Positions 1-7,323 are shown, counted from the stretch's first letter. The stretch: DNA of 59,967 nucleotides from DASVRZ01 sp038228695 (GCA_038228695.1 JBBRPA010000017.1:1-59967), one strand, 5' to 3'. Translations and numbers: made by a program. The notes: generated by a model not told the origin, from the letters alone.

Positions 1-56
1 ACGAATTGACTCAAATGAAATGACACCGGGACAGAGGTTGTGAGAGCGGCGAAAAG

Positions 57-85
57 GATACGTTGCCTCATAACTAATGACACCG
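57..85 (+). repeat. Inner left inverted repeat of the IS
   Basis: This 29-bp sequence matches the reverse complement of 1366-1394 at 27 positions. It overlaps the first codons of the longest transposase frame, which favours one of the downstream ATGs (92 or 104) as the true start. Confidence 0.8.
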
Positions 86-1276
86 TGGAAGATGTCATTA
101 AAAATGAGCCAGATCAGCAAACGGGAAGTGATATTGAAGATGCGGGAACGCTATGGGAGGCGGGGTCGGGAGGCGCGTGGGCGGTTGCTCGATGAGTTGT
201 GCGATCTGTGTGGTTATGAGCGCAAGCATGCGATCAAAGTTTTGGGCGGGAAGCGGCCCGTAACAGGAGGACGCAGTCGGCGTGGCGGACCCCGCCCGCG
301 TTACGGTGAAGCCGAGAGGAAGGTGGTGAAGGTGATCTGGCTGGCGTGCGAACAGCCGTGCGGCAAGCGATTGAAGTCGGCGTTGCCGCTGTGGATGCCG
401 CACTACGAAACCGAGCACGGTGCGCTGGAGAGCGAGCTTCGCAAGCGGGTGCTTGCCCAGAGTGCGGCGACGCTGGATCGTCTGCTGATCCCCTGCCGGG
501 TGACCCTCGGGAGCCGGGCACGTTGCGGCACGCGGCCCGGCACGTTGCTGCGCAAACAGATCCCCGTGCGCACGGAACATTGGGATGTGGCGGGTCCGGG
601 TTGGATCGAGGCCGACACCGTGGCGCACTGTGGGGAATCGATGAGCGGGGACTTTTGCTGGAGCCTGACCATGACCGATGTGCATACGCAGTGGACGGAG
701 ACGCGGGCGGTCTGGAACAAAGGGCAGCACGGCGTGCGGGAGCGAATCGTGGAAGTGGAAAAGGCACTGCCTTTCGCGATTCTGGGCTTTGATTCCGACA
801 ACGGCGGTGAGTTCCTTAACTGGCATCTGGCGGCCTATTTTTTGGGGCGTAACGCGCCCGTGGCCTTCACCCGCTCGCGGCCCTACCGCAAGAATGACAA
901 CGCACGGGTGGAGCAAAAGAACTGGACGCATGTGCGGCAACTGGTGGGCTATCAACGCCTGGACGATCCGGCGCAAGCAGAACGACTCAACGCACTCTAC
1001 GCGGGTGACTGGAGTGCGTTTCGTAACTTTTTTACTCCGGCGATGAAACACCTGCGAACCGAGGTGGAGGGAAGTCGTAAAAAGCGCGTCTACGACACCC
1101 CTCAGACGCCTTTTGAGCGATTGAAAGCCAGTGGACAAATCGCTGGGGAGGAACTCTTGCGACTGGAAAAACTCAAAGCCAGCCTCAATCCCTTTGCGCT
1201 CAAGCGGAGTATTGAAAAGCAATTGCGCGGGCTACTGCGCGCACCCAAGGGTGAGAGGCTCAAGGCTGCCGCATGA
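77..1276 (+). CDS. DDE/integrase-core transposase
   Basis: The 399-aa protein has an N-terminal helix-turn-helix-like region (residues 12-60), a basic linker, and an rve-type catalytic core. Candidate catalytic residues are Asp180 (IEADTVAHCGES), Asp241 (FDSDNGGEF) and Glu279 (RVEQKNW). The arrangement resembles the integrase-core transposases common in Verrucomicrobiota and Deltaproteobacteria; I do not assign an ISfinder family. The frame is intact, so the element may be active. ATG codons at 77, 92 and 104 are all possible starts; 104 begins the stretch that looks most conserved. It is flanked by paired inverted repeats. Confidence 0.85.
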   Translation: MTPWKMSLKMSQISKREVILKMRERYGRRGREARGRLLDELCDLCGYERKHAIKVLGGKRPVTGGRSRRGGPRPRYGEAERKVVKVIWLACEQPCGKRLKSALPLWMPHYETEHGALESELRKRVLAQSAATLDRLLIPCRVTLGSRARCGTRPGTLLRKQIPVRTEHWDVAGPGWIEADTVAHCGESMSGDFCWSLTMTDVHTQWTETRAVWNKGQHGVRERIVEVEKALPFAILGFDSDNGGEFLNWHLAAYFLGRNAPVAFTRSRPYRKNDNARVEQKNWTHVRQLVGYQRLDDPAQAERLNALYAGDWSAFRNFFTPAMKHLRTEVEGSRKKRVYDTPQTPFERLKASGQIAGEELLRLEKLKASLNPFALKRSIEKQLRGLLRAPKGERLKAAA

Positions 1277-1298
1277 GCCGCCGGGCGGGGAAAACTCA

Positions 1299-1361
1299 AA
1301 CTCGGAATCGGCCCTCTTCCAGTCGCCCTCCGGGCTCCTTCCAGAGGGCCGATTCCGAGTT
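1299..1361 (+). terminator. 19-bp perfect hairpin downstream of the transposase
   Basis: Positions 1299-1317 pair perfectly with 1343-1361 around a 25-nt loop. The stem lies just after the transposase stop and inside the right terminal repeat. No U-run follows, so it is not a classical intrinsic terminator. It may block read-through in either direction or fold the IS end. Confidence 0.5.
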
Positions 1362-1365
1362 CCCC

Positions 1366-1394
1366 CGGTGTCATCAGTTATGAGTCAACGTATC
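1366..1394 (-). repeat. Inner right inverted repeat of the IS
   Basis: It is the inverted counterpart of 57-85 with two mismatches. A second, weaker copy follows at 1413-1442. Confidence 0.8.
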
Positions 1395-1493
1395 GCACTA
1401 TTTTTTGCTCCCCGGTGTCTTTTTTGCTTGAGGCAACACGCTGGACGCCGCAGGCGGTGTCGATGTAGGCTTTCCGCCCCATGAATTACTCCG

Positions 1494-2474
1494 ATGAGCT
1501 ACCTTAATCCGGCGCGGCGCGTCTTGCAGATCGAGATCGCGGAATTGCAGCGTCTCGAGGAGCGTCTCGCCATTGACGGTGCCTCTCTCGACGCCGCAAT
1601 CGGCCTTTTTCTGAAAGCGACCGCCGCTGGTCAAAAAATCGTTCTGATCGGCATCGGTAAATCTGGCCACATCGCTGAAAAAATCTCCGCCACCCTCACC
1701 AGCACCGGCTCCCTTTCCGTCGTCCTCCACTCCGTCAACGCCACCCACGGCGACCTCGGCGTCGTCTCCGACGGCGACACCGTCCTCATCCTCTCCGCTT
1801 CCGGTGAAACCGAAGAAATCGTCGCCCTCCTCCCCGCGCTCCGTCGTTTCAAGGTCGATATCGTCGCCATCACCGGCAACCCCACTTCCCTCCTCGCCAA
1901 AAACGCCACCGTCCACCTCGACGCCTCCGTCGAACAGGAAGCCTGCCCTCTCCAACTCGCCCCCACCTCCAGCACCACCGTCATGCTCGCCCTCGGCGAC
2001 GCGTTGGCTATGGTCCTCCTCGAGGCCCGCGGCTTCACTCCCGCCGACTTCGCCAAATTTCACCCCGGCGGCAACCTCGGACGCCGCCTTCTCCTTCGCG
2101 TTACCGACATCATGCGCGGCCCCGAACGCCTCGCCCTCGTCCCCCGCGCCGCCACGATCCGCCAAGTCCTCCATGAAATGCGCGCCCGCCGCAGTGGAGC
2201 CGCCGTCGTCATCGAAACGGACGGCACCCTCGCCGGCATCTTCACCCACGGCGACTTCGCCCGCCATTTCGAGACCGATCCCACTCTCGGCGACCACCCC
2301 GTCGAACGTTACATGACCCCCTCGCCCATCACTATTTCCTCGGAAAAACTCGCCGTTGAAGTCCTTCACATCCTCGAAAAAACGAACATCGACGACCTCA
2401 TTGTCCTCGACGCAAAACGCACGCCGATAGGCATTGTGGATTCGCAAGACCTTGCTAAGTTCAAACTTCTCTAA
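1494..2474 (+). CDS. kdsD: Arabinose-5-phosphate isomerase (KdsD/KpsF/GutQ family)
   Basis: The enzyme interconverts ribulose-5-phosphate and arabinose-5-phosphate, the first step of CMP-Kdo synthesis for LPS. The 326-aa protein has an SIS domain (about residues 35-165, with GIGKSGHIAEKI, SASGETEE and the family motif FHPGGNLGRRLL) followed by two CBS domains (about 205-320). This is the usual full length and layout. The IS ends about 50 bp upstream, so the original promoter has probably been displaced and expression may depend on IS-derived transcription. waaA, which uses Kdo, lies at 46.1 kb, in keeping with an LPS-bearing cell. Confidence 0.92.
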   Translation: MSYLNPARRVLQIEIAELQRLEERLAIDGASLDAAIGLFLKATAAGQKIVLIGIGKSGHIAEKISATLTSTGSLSVVLHSVNATHGDLGVVSDGDTVLILSASGETEEIVALLPALRRFKVDIVAITGNPTSLLAKNATVHLDASVEQEACPLQLAPTSSTTVMLALGDALAMVLLEARGFTPADFAKFHPGGNLGRRLLLRVTDIMRGPERLALVPRAATIRQVLHEMRARRSGAAVVIETDGTLAGIFTHGDFARHFETDPTLGDHPVERYMTPSPITISSEKLAVEVLHILEKTNIDDLIVLDAKRTPIGIVDSQDLAKFKLL

Positions 2475-2483
2475 GCAATTTTC

Positions 2484-2565
2484 GTCCACAGATTTCACAG
2501 ATTCCCACAGATTAAAGGCAAACAGTCCTCAAAAAAATCTGTGTAAATCTGGGAAATCTGTGGAC
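2484..2565. repeat. Intergenic 30-bp imperfect inverted repeat built from CACAGATT units
   Basis: The left arm 2484-2513 and right arm 2536-2565 are inverted with only a few mismatches. Each arm is itself made of repeats of the octamer CACAGATT or its complement. A T-run follows the right arm (2567-2572), so the structure could terminate kdsD transcription. Its composition is unlike the flanking genes and suggests a dispersed intergenic repeat. Confidence 0.65.
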
Positions 2566-2616
2566 AATTTTTTACCACAACCCCAAGCCAACACCCCACA
2601 CTTAACTCATACATTT

Positions 2617-3174
2617 ATGCCCGCAGCCAACGACCTCCGCAAAGGACAAGCCATCCGTTACAACGGTAACGTCGCCATCGTCCTCGAAGTCATGCACCGC
2701 ACCCCCGGCAACCTTCGCGCCTTCGTCCAAGCCATCATCCGCTACATCGGCACCGGTAAATCCGCCGACGTCCGCTTCGGCTCCACCGACAAACTCGACA
2801 TCATCGACGTCAGCCGCCAGCAGCTCGAATTCTCCTATCAAGACGGCTCCGACTACAACTTCATGGACCCCGTCACATTCGACACCATCACCCTCGGCGC
2901 CGACCTCCTTGCCGAAGCCAAAGACTACCTCGTCGAAAACTTGAAAGTCGAAGTCCTCTTCGTCGAAGACAAACCCGTCCAAGTCGAACTCCCCTCCTCC
3001 GTAAACCTAAAAGTCGTCGAAAGTGCCGACGGCGTCCGTGGCGACACCGCCAGCAACGTCCAAAAACCTGCCAAACTGGAAACTGGCAAAGCCGTCAACG
3101 TCCCCCTCTTCATCAAAGAAGGCGAACTCATCAAGATCGACACCCGCACAGGCAGTTATATGGGGAGAGCTTAG
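2617..3174 (+). CDS. efp: Elongation factor P, YeiP/EfpL-like, without the usual tip lysine
   Basis: EF-P enters the ribosomal E site and relieves stalling at polyproline. The 185-aa product has the standard three domains and a C-terminus ending YMGRA. ATG 2617 was chosen because the family N-terminus starts there (MPAANDLRKG); the open frame extends further upstream but only into the intergenic repeat. The domain-I tip reads TPGNLRAF (residues 29-36), so the canonical modified lysine (PGKG in E. coli) is absent and Arg34 sits near the tip, as in E. coli YeiP/EfpL. FSYQDGSDYNFMD also resembles the YeiP equivalent. No EpmA/EpmB or EarP gene is in the window. Confidence 0.9.
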   Translation: MPAANDLRKGQAIRYNGNVAIVLEVMHRTPGNLRAFVQAIIRYIGTGKSADVRFGSTDKLDIIDVSRQQLEFSYQDGSDYNFMDPVTFDTITLGADLLAEAKDYLVENLKVEVLFVEDKPVQVELPSSVNLKVVESADGVRGDTASNVQKPAKLETGKAVNVPLFIKEGELIKIDTRTGSYMGRA

Positions 3175-3192
3175 AAATCACGCTCCGCATAC

Positions 3193-3245
3193 TCTCGGGT
3201 AGCGCGGGCGTCTCGCCTGCTGTTTTTGGCGTCTCGCCAAAAAAT
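3193..3245 (+). repeat. REP-like element: GTAG foot plus two tandem hairpins (copy 1)
   Basis: A GTAG tetranucleotide (3199-3202) is followed by a 7-bp stem (3204-3210 with 3214-3220, one G-T pair). A 9-bp perfect stem follows (3223-3231 with 3235-3243). Both loops are TCT. A closely related copy is at 48042-48092. GTAG next to an imperfect palindrome is the hallmark of REPs processed by RAYT transposases, and a RAYT gene lies 1.4 kb downstream. Confidence 0.6.
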
Positions 3246-3309
3246 CCACCTTCTCGCTTCTGTAGTGATAACATCTTGCCCTGAGAGAACATAACTGGCA
3301 TCCTTTGCA

Positions 3310-3525
3310 ATGCTCACGCACGACCACAGCCCGGTCCAATCTGACCGAGAAATTCTCGGCGGCACGCTCGTTTTCCGAGGCACTCGTGTCCCAGCGCAAA
3401 CCTTGTTTGACTACCTCGACGGTGGCGACACCCTCGAAATGTTCCTGGAGGACTTCCCCACCGTGCCCAAATCCGATGCCCTTGAGTTTCTCCGTCTAAC
3501 GCGTGAAGAAAATCATCTTGGATGA
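3310..3525 (+). CDS. DUF433-family antitoxin-like protein
   Basis: This 71-aa protein has the DUF433 pattern: GGTLVFRGTRVP followed by a short helix-turn-helix-like region and a VPKSDALEFL segment. In many genomes DUF433 proteins are paired with a downstream PIN-like DUF5615 protein and are thought to act as the DNA-binding antitoxin. The same order is seen here, with a 23-bp overlap with the next gene. Length is normal for the family. The partner toxin is truncated, so the antitoxin may now be an orphan. No clear ribosome binding site is seen. Confidence 0.75.
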   Translation: MLTHDHSPVQSDREILGGTLVFRGTRVPAQTLFDYLDGGDTLEMFLEDFPTVPKSDALEFLRLTREENHLG

Positions 3526-3778
3526 AAACATCCCGCTGGCGCTGCGGAATTCTCTGAGCCGTCACCACGTCACCACCGTGCAAAAAGAAGGTTGGGGCGG
3601 CATCAATAACGGGGAACTCATCAACCTGATCGAAGGTCGTTTCGATATCTTCATCACCGCCGACAAAAATCTCCGCTACCAGCAGAACCTTTTCCGACGT
3701 CTGATCGCCATTATCGAACTCCCCTGCAACGCCCGCCGTCTGAAAATACAAAGGGACAGGTCTTTTATCAGAAAATGA
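3503..3778 (+). CDS. DUF5615 PIN-like toxin, C-terminally truncated
   Basis: The N-terminus (ILDENIP, Asp7) and FITADKNLRYQ match the DUF5615/Mut7-C PIN-like family, presumed RNases of type II toxin-antitoxin systems. The family is usually about 110-120 aa; this frame is 91 aa. Its last residues are encoded by the 27-bp repeat that starts at 3751, so the native C-terminus has been lost after about residue 80 (ELPCNARR). The protein is likely inactive or altered. It overlaps the DUF433 gene upstream. Confidence 0.65.
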   Translation: MKKIILDENIPLALRNSLSRHHVTTVQKEGWGGINNGELINLIEGRFDIFITADKNLRYQQNLFRRLIAIIELPCNARRLKIQRDRSFIRK

Positions 3779-3804
3779 AGGGACAGGTCTTTTATCAGAA
3801 AATG
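3751..3804 (+). repeat. Tandem pair of a 27-bp direct repeat
   Basis: Two perfect head-to-tail copies, 3751-3777 and 3778-3804, each containing GGGACAGGTCTTTTATCAG. A third identical copy lies at 4535-4561, just before the RAYT gene. The first copy interrupts the DUF5615 frame, and copies two and three flank a vapBC pair. Confidence 0.9.
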
Positions 3805-3809
3805 CGCAC

Positions 3810-4202
3810 TCACTTCCAAGCCACGACCTTCAGGCCTTTGACTCGCCTAAATTCCGCGGTGTTACCCGTGACCACAACGGCTCCGAGGCTGCGGGCGTGG
3901 GCGGCGATGAGGAGGTCGAGTGGGCCAATGGATGTGCCGCGTTTTTCGAGTTCGGCACGGATGTCCCCGTAATGCTGGGCGGCGGCGATGTTAAAATCCA
4001 ACACTGGAAATAGGCCAAGGAATGCCTCCAACTGGACTTTCACAGTCGGGCGTCCGGATTTTTCCGCTCCAGCCCACAATTCTGCCGAGACGATGCGGGA
4101 AATAAAACAGTCGCTGGTGGCAGGCAATTGGGTCGAGGAAACCCGACCCCGCAGCAGATCGACGCAGACGCTGGAATCGAGCAGAAAAAGCGGCGTCACC
4201 AT
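3810..4202 (-). CDS. vapC: VapC-family PIN-domain toxin
   Basis: A 130-aa PIN-domain ribonuclease. The expected acidic residues are visible: Asp9 (LLDSS), Glu42 (SAELWAGA), Asp97 (PLDLLIAAHA), and the VVTGNTAEFRRV segment near residue 113. Its start overlaps the upstream vapB stop by 7 bp (ATGGTGA), which is typical of translationally coupled TA operons. The stop lies only 5 bp from the tandem 27-bp repeats. VapC toxins generally cut tRNA or rRNA; the target here cannot be predicted. Confidence 0.88.
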   Translation of the reverse strand: MVTPLFLLDSSVCVDLLRGRVSSTQLPATSDCFISRIVSAELWAGAEKSGRPTVKVQLEAFLGLFPVLDFNIAAAQHYGDIRAELEKRGTSIGPLDLLIAAHARSLGAVVVTGNTAEFRRVKGLKVVAWK

Positions 4203-4450
4203 TGCAGAATCGGACGCTCGTGTTCGCTCGGGCGAATGGGAGCATCCGGGAAATCGGAACCCTCAGGAAATTTCTCCCTCATGTAACAAGCAACGTTGTT
4301 AAGCGTTTTCAATTCCGGTTTGAGCTTGGGCTTGAGGATCACTTCATCGCCGCGTTTTTCAACTAAAACCTCGGTTCCATCAAATCGGTAGGCTTTTGGG
4401 AGCCGAATGGCTTGGCTGCCTCCGTGTCGGAAGATTTTGGCTATATCCAT
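4196..4450 (-). CDS. vapB: VapB-family antitoxin
   Basis: An 84-aa AbrB/SpoVT-type antitoxin. The N-terminal half has the swapped-hairpin pattern (KIFRHGGSQAIRLPKAYRF, then VLVEKRGDEVILKPK). The C-terminal tail would wrap the VapC active site. It is the first gene of the vapBC operon, with the stop inside the vapC start. A decayed relative of this gene lies at 5690-5869 beyond the RAYT. Autoregulation by the VapBC complex is usual for the family; I see no clear operator. Confidence 0.85.
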   Translation of the reverse strand: MDIAKIFRHGGSQAIRLPKAYRFDGTEVLVEKRGDEVILKPKLKPELKTLNNVACYMREKFPEGSDFPDAPIRPSEHERPILQW

Positions 4451-4534
4451 AGCTACATTGTGTATCTACGTGGAATCTGCGTCAAGAAGAGGATGCCGCC
4501 ATTTTCCTGGCTTAACAAATATAAAGGAAATATA

Positions 4535-4561
4535 AAGGGACAGGTCTTTTATCAGAAAATG
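4535..4561 (+). repeat. Third copy of the 27-bp direct repeat
   Basis: Identical in all 27 positions to 3751-3777 and 3778-3804. It ends 39 bp before the RAYT start codon, so it may be part of that element's left end. Confidence 0.9.
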
Positions 4562-4600
4562 GTTGACTTGGTTTGGTGACGGTTTTATCGGTGATCGGAT

Positions 4601-5656
4601 ATGCGACAGACTCGATTGAGGGCTTCCAACGACTCTCCCACGGCGTTTTATCATTGCCTCTCCCGAGTCGTGGATCGGCAATTCGTGCTGGGCGATCCCG
4701 AAAAGGCTGAGTTCACACGACTCATGCGACTCTATGAAGCCTTCTGCGAGGTGCGCGTGATCACTCATTGCCTGATGAGCAATCATTTCCACATCCTGCT
4801 TGAAGTGCCCCGGCGACCCGCCGATTTTACCTTGTCCGATGAAGAACTTCTGGAGCGGCTCAAGCCAGTCAACAGTGTTTTAGAAATCAACACCTTACGT
4901 CAGAGATTGCAGATGCTGCGGGAAGCAGCGCAGAGGAATCCAGAGGGGAATGCCCGGGCAGAGGCTGAAGCTCTAAAAGCCACAATCATGGCCCGGATGT
5001 ATGATTTGAGTTCGTTTATGAAGCTGCTCAAAGGGCGTTTTACCCAATGGTATAACCGGAGTCATGGGCGCAAGGGGACACTTTGGGAGGAGCGCTTTAA
5101 AAGTTTGTTGGTGGAGGCTGCTGGAGATGCCCTGACGACGATGGCAGCTTACATTGATCTGAATCCGGTGCGGGCAGGTTTGGTGCAGGATCCGAAGGAT
5201 TACCGTTGGAGTGGTTACGGGGAAGCGAATGGAGGGAACGCCGTCGCCAAAGCAGGTTTGCAGGAGGTTTGCGAAGCAAATGGAAGTGATATGCTGGCGG
5301 ATAAACTCCAGTCAGTGGATACGTTAGCGAATTACCGTCGTTTGGTGTATCAGCGAGGGCTTGAGGGAGCTGAGAACGAGGAGGGTGTTCCGGCGCGACG
5401 TGGTTTTACCGAGGCGGAAATTGCGGAGGTGATGGAGAAGAAAGGGAGACTCAGCCGATTGGAGATGTTGCATTGCCGAGTTCGATATTTCAGCGACGGA
5501 GCAGTGATGGGGAGCAAGGAGTTTTTGAAGAAGGTATTCGAAGCGGAGCGACAGCGTTTTGGTCCCAAACGGGTGAAGATTTCGCATCCGATGCGCGGGG
5601 TGGAAGGCGGACAGTTACGTTTTCTGAGAGATTTGAGGGTCAGAGTAATCGGGTAA
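4601..5656 (+). CDS. REP-associated tyrosine transposase (RAYT, Y1/IS200-like)
   Basis: A 351-aa protein with an N-terminal Y1 single-strand transposase domain. The metal-binding HUH motif is His62-Phe-His64 (MSNHFHILLEVP). A candidate nucleophile is Tyr151 in RFTQWYNRSHGRKGTLWEERF. The downstream segment AAYIDLNPVRAGLV with YRWSGYGE is typical of RAYT proteins and separates them from plain IS200 TnpA. RAYTs are usually single-copy domesticated transposases acting on REP hairpins. A REP-like element is 1.4 kb upstream, a 27-bp repeat copy lies directly upstream, and vapBC and a vapB remnant flank it. Confidence 0.88.
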   Translation: MRQTRLRASNDSPTAFYHCLSRVVDRQFVLGDPEKAEFTRLMRLYEAFCEVRVITHCLMSNHFHILLEVPRRPADFTLSDEELLERLKPVNSVLEINTLRQRLQMLREAAQRNPEGNARAEAEALKATIMARMYDLSSFMKLLKGRFTQWYNRSHGRKGTLWEERFKSLLVEAAGDALTTMAAYIDLNPVRAGLVQDPKDYRWSGYGEANGGNAVAKAGLQEVCEANGSDMLADKLQSVDTLANYRRLVYQRGLEGAENEEGVPARRGFTEAEIAEVMEKKGRLSRLEMLHCRVRYFSDGAVMGSKEFLKKVFEAERQRFGPKRVKISHPMRGVEGGQLRFLRDLRVRVIG

Positions 5657-5689
5657 GGCTCCGTCCTCAGATTCCAGAGCGCTTTGGAC

Positions 5690-5869
5690 CACTCAGGAGC
5701 ATCAGAGAAATCGGCACCGTTGGAGAATTTCTCCTGCGTATAGCAGGCCACAATATGGAGCGTTGGCAGGTCCGGCTGATGCTTAGTCTAAAAAACACTT
5801 CGTCGCCGTTTTTTCCCCATGTCGCTACCTCCGTGCCGGAAAAGCTTCGCCGCTAGATTTTGCAGCTAC
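5690..5869 (-). pseudogene. Decayed vapB antitoxin, second copy
   Basis: The minus-strand reading from 5869 downward matches the intact vapB (4196-4450) in pieces. First comes a CTTTTCCGGCACGGAGGTAGC block (equivalent to IFRHGGS), then a GAAAAACGGCGACGAAGTG block (EKRGDEV), then ACYTQEKFSNGADFSDAPE, which aligns with ACYMREKFPEGSDFPDAPI. The middle part encoding the AIRLPKAY segment is deleted, and frameshifts and a stop break it. No vapC follows it; the RAYT occupies that position. Confidence 0.65.
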
Positions 5870-5922
5870 GGAGGGCGTATTATCAAAAAATATCTTACCG
5901 GGATTTCCCGTGTATTTATGGG

Positions 5923-7317
5923 TCAGGCTTTGGTTAGCTTGGTTCCGGTTTTCGAATCTTTCACTGTCCAGCCGTGCGTGGCGATGAGGTCGCGGAGGTG
6001 GTCGCTCTCGGGCCAGTTTTTGGCGGCGCGGGCGGCGGTGCGCTGATCGGCAAGTGCTAACACTTCTGGAGGAATCTCGGCGACGGGTTGAGCGATTCCG
6101 AGAACGCGATTGATTGATTCCCATGCGGCCAGCAGGCTGGCGGCCGTGGCGGGTGTTAGGTTCCCGGCGTCCATTTGCGCGTTGGTTTCATTGATGAGGA
6201 TGAAGAGATGACCGAGAGCACCGGAAATATTCAGATCGTGGTCAAGGTTGCCGTGAAATTGATTCACCGCTGGCCAGGTCGTCGCATCTGCAGAGTCGGA
6301 GGCGAGTTCCTTGATCCGACGCACCCAGTTGTCGATGCGCTGGAGAGTTTTCCGCGCCGCTTCCAGACCGTCGAAAGTGAAGTTGAGCGGGAGGAGATAG
6401 TTGACGCTGAGCAGGGCGTAACGCACTTCGCGTCCGGTCCAGCCTTTTTCTAACAAATCGCGCAGGGTATAGAAATTCCCAGCGGACTTGGCCATTTTCT
6501 GACCCTCGACCATCAGGTGCGTGCAGTGCATCCAGTATTTGGAAAAGGTCTTGCCCGTGCAGCATTCGCTTTGCGCGATTTCCGCCTCGTGGTGAGGAAA
6601 AATATTATCCACGCCGCCGCAATGGATGTCTAACTCCGGTCCTAACAAAGCAATGGCCATGGCGCTGCATTCGATGTGCCAGCCGGGGCGTCCGGGTCCC
6701 CATGGGCTATCCCATTTCACGTCGCCGTCCTCGGCGTCCCAGGCTTTCCAAAGGGCGAAATCACCGATGTTTTCTTTCTCGTATTCGTCGTTCTGGATGC
6801 GTCCGGTCGGGCGGAGTTCTTCCAGATTGAGGTGTGCGAGTTTTCCGTAGTTAGGAAATTTCGAGAGACGGAAATAAAGCGAGCGATCGTCCGCTTGATA
6901 GGCAATGTCTTTGGCAAGAAGGTCGCCGATCATTTCGATCATCTTGGCGATGTAGCGCGGCTCCGTCGCAGCGGGATAGTGAGTGGCGGGCTCGATGTTA
7001 AGGGTGGCGAGATCATCGAGGAAGGCCTGTTTGTAAATGGCGGTGAAGTCGGCTAACGGCACTCCGGCAGCACGAGAGTTGCGAATGGTTTTGTCGTCCA
7101 CATCGGTGAGGTTGAGAACCCGTAAGACTTCGTAACCGCGACTCTCGAGATGACGCTGGAGCAAATCTTCAAAGATGTAGGCGCGGCAGTTGCCGATATG
7201 GGCGTAGGAGTAAACCGTCGGGCCGCAGGTGTAGATGCGGACCAGTTTCCCCGCCGGATCGAGCGGGGAGAACGTTTCTAGCGAACGCGAGAGCGTGTTA
7301 GTAAACTGAAGCGACAT
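5923..7317 (-). CDS. cysS: Cysteinyl-tRNA synthetase
   Basis: A class Ia synthetase of 464 aa, the normal length, charging tRNA-Cys. The HIGH motif reads HIGN (residues 40-43), KMSKS reads KMAKS (274-278), and the zinc ligands are Cys31, Cys217, His242 and Glu246. The C-terminal anticodon-binding DALR-like region is complete. It is followed on the same strand by an AT-rich gap with short repeats, then ispF upstream. In many bacteria cysS and ispF are neighbours, in keeping with this order. Confidence 0.96.
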   Translation of the reverse strand: MSLQFTNTLSRSLETFSPLDPAGKLVRIYTCGPTVYSYAHIGNCRAYIFEDLLQRHLESRGYEVLRVLNLTDVDDKTIRNSRAAGVPLADFTAIYKQAFLDDLATLNIEPATHYPAATEPRYIAKMIEMIGDLLAKDIAYQADDRSLYFRLSKFPNYGKLAHLNLEELRPTGRIQNDEYEKENIGDFALWKAWDAEDGDVKWDSPWGPGRPGWHIECSAMAIALLGPELDIHCGGVDNIFPHHEAEIAQSECCTGKTFSKYWMHCTHLMVEGQKMAKSAGNFYTLRDLLEKGWTGREVRYALLSVNYLLPLNFTFDGLEAARKTLQRIDNWVRRIKELASDSADATTWPAVNQFHGNLDHDLNISGALGHLFILINETNAQMDAGNLTPATAASLLAAWESINRVLGIAQPVAEIPPEVLALADQRTAARAAKNWPESDHLRDLIATHGWTVKDSKTGTKLTKA

Positions 7318-7323
7318 AAGGAA

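Larger units (their letters stand above)
1..1443 (+). mobile_element. Insertion sequence with doubled terminal repeats (left end may run off the window)
   Basis: A transposase gene is flanked by a 29-bp imperfect inverted repeat, 57-85 and 1366-1394, matching at 27 of 29 positions. A more diverged copy of the same repeat lies outside each end, at about 1-28 and 1413-1442, so each end carries two tandem copies spaced 57 bp (left) and 47 bp (right). All four copies share the core TGACACCGG or its near match. No target duplication can be checked because the left boundary touches the window edge. The element sits 50 bp upstream of kdsD and has probably replaced its native promoter. Confidence 0.75.

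Noticed and set aside
98..1222. Long antisense frame through the transposase
   Set aside because: Shadow of a GC-rich gene; the protein reads as low-complexity His/Arg/Pro and the sense frame has DDE motifs.
1398..2498. 366-codon minus-strand frame over kdsD
   Set aside because: Shadow of kdsD; extreme Gly/Asp/Glu composition from opposite-strand codon bias.
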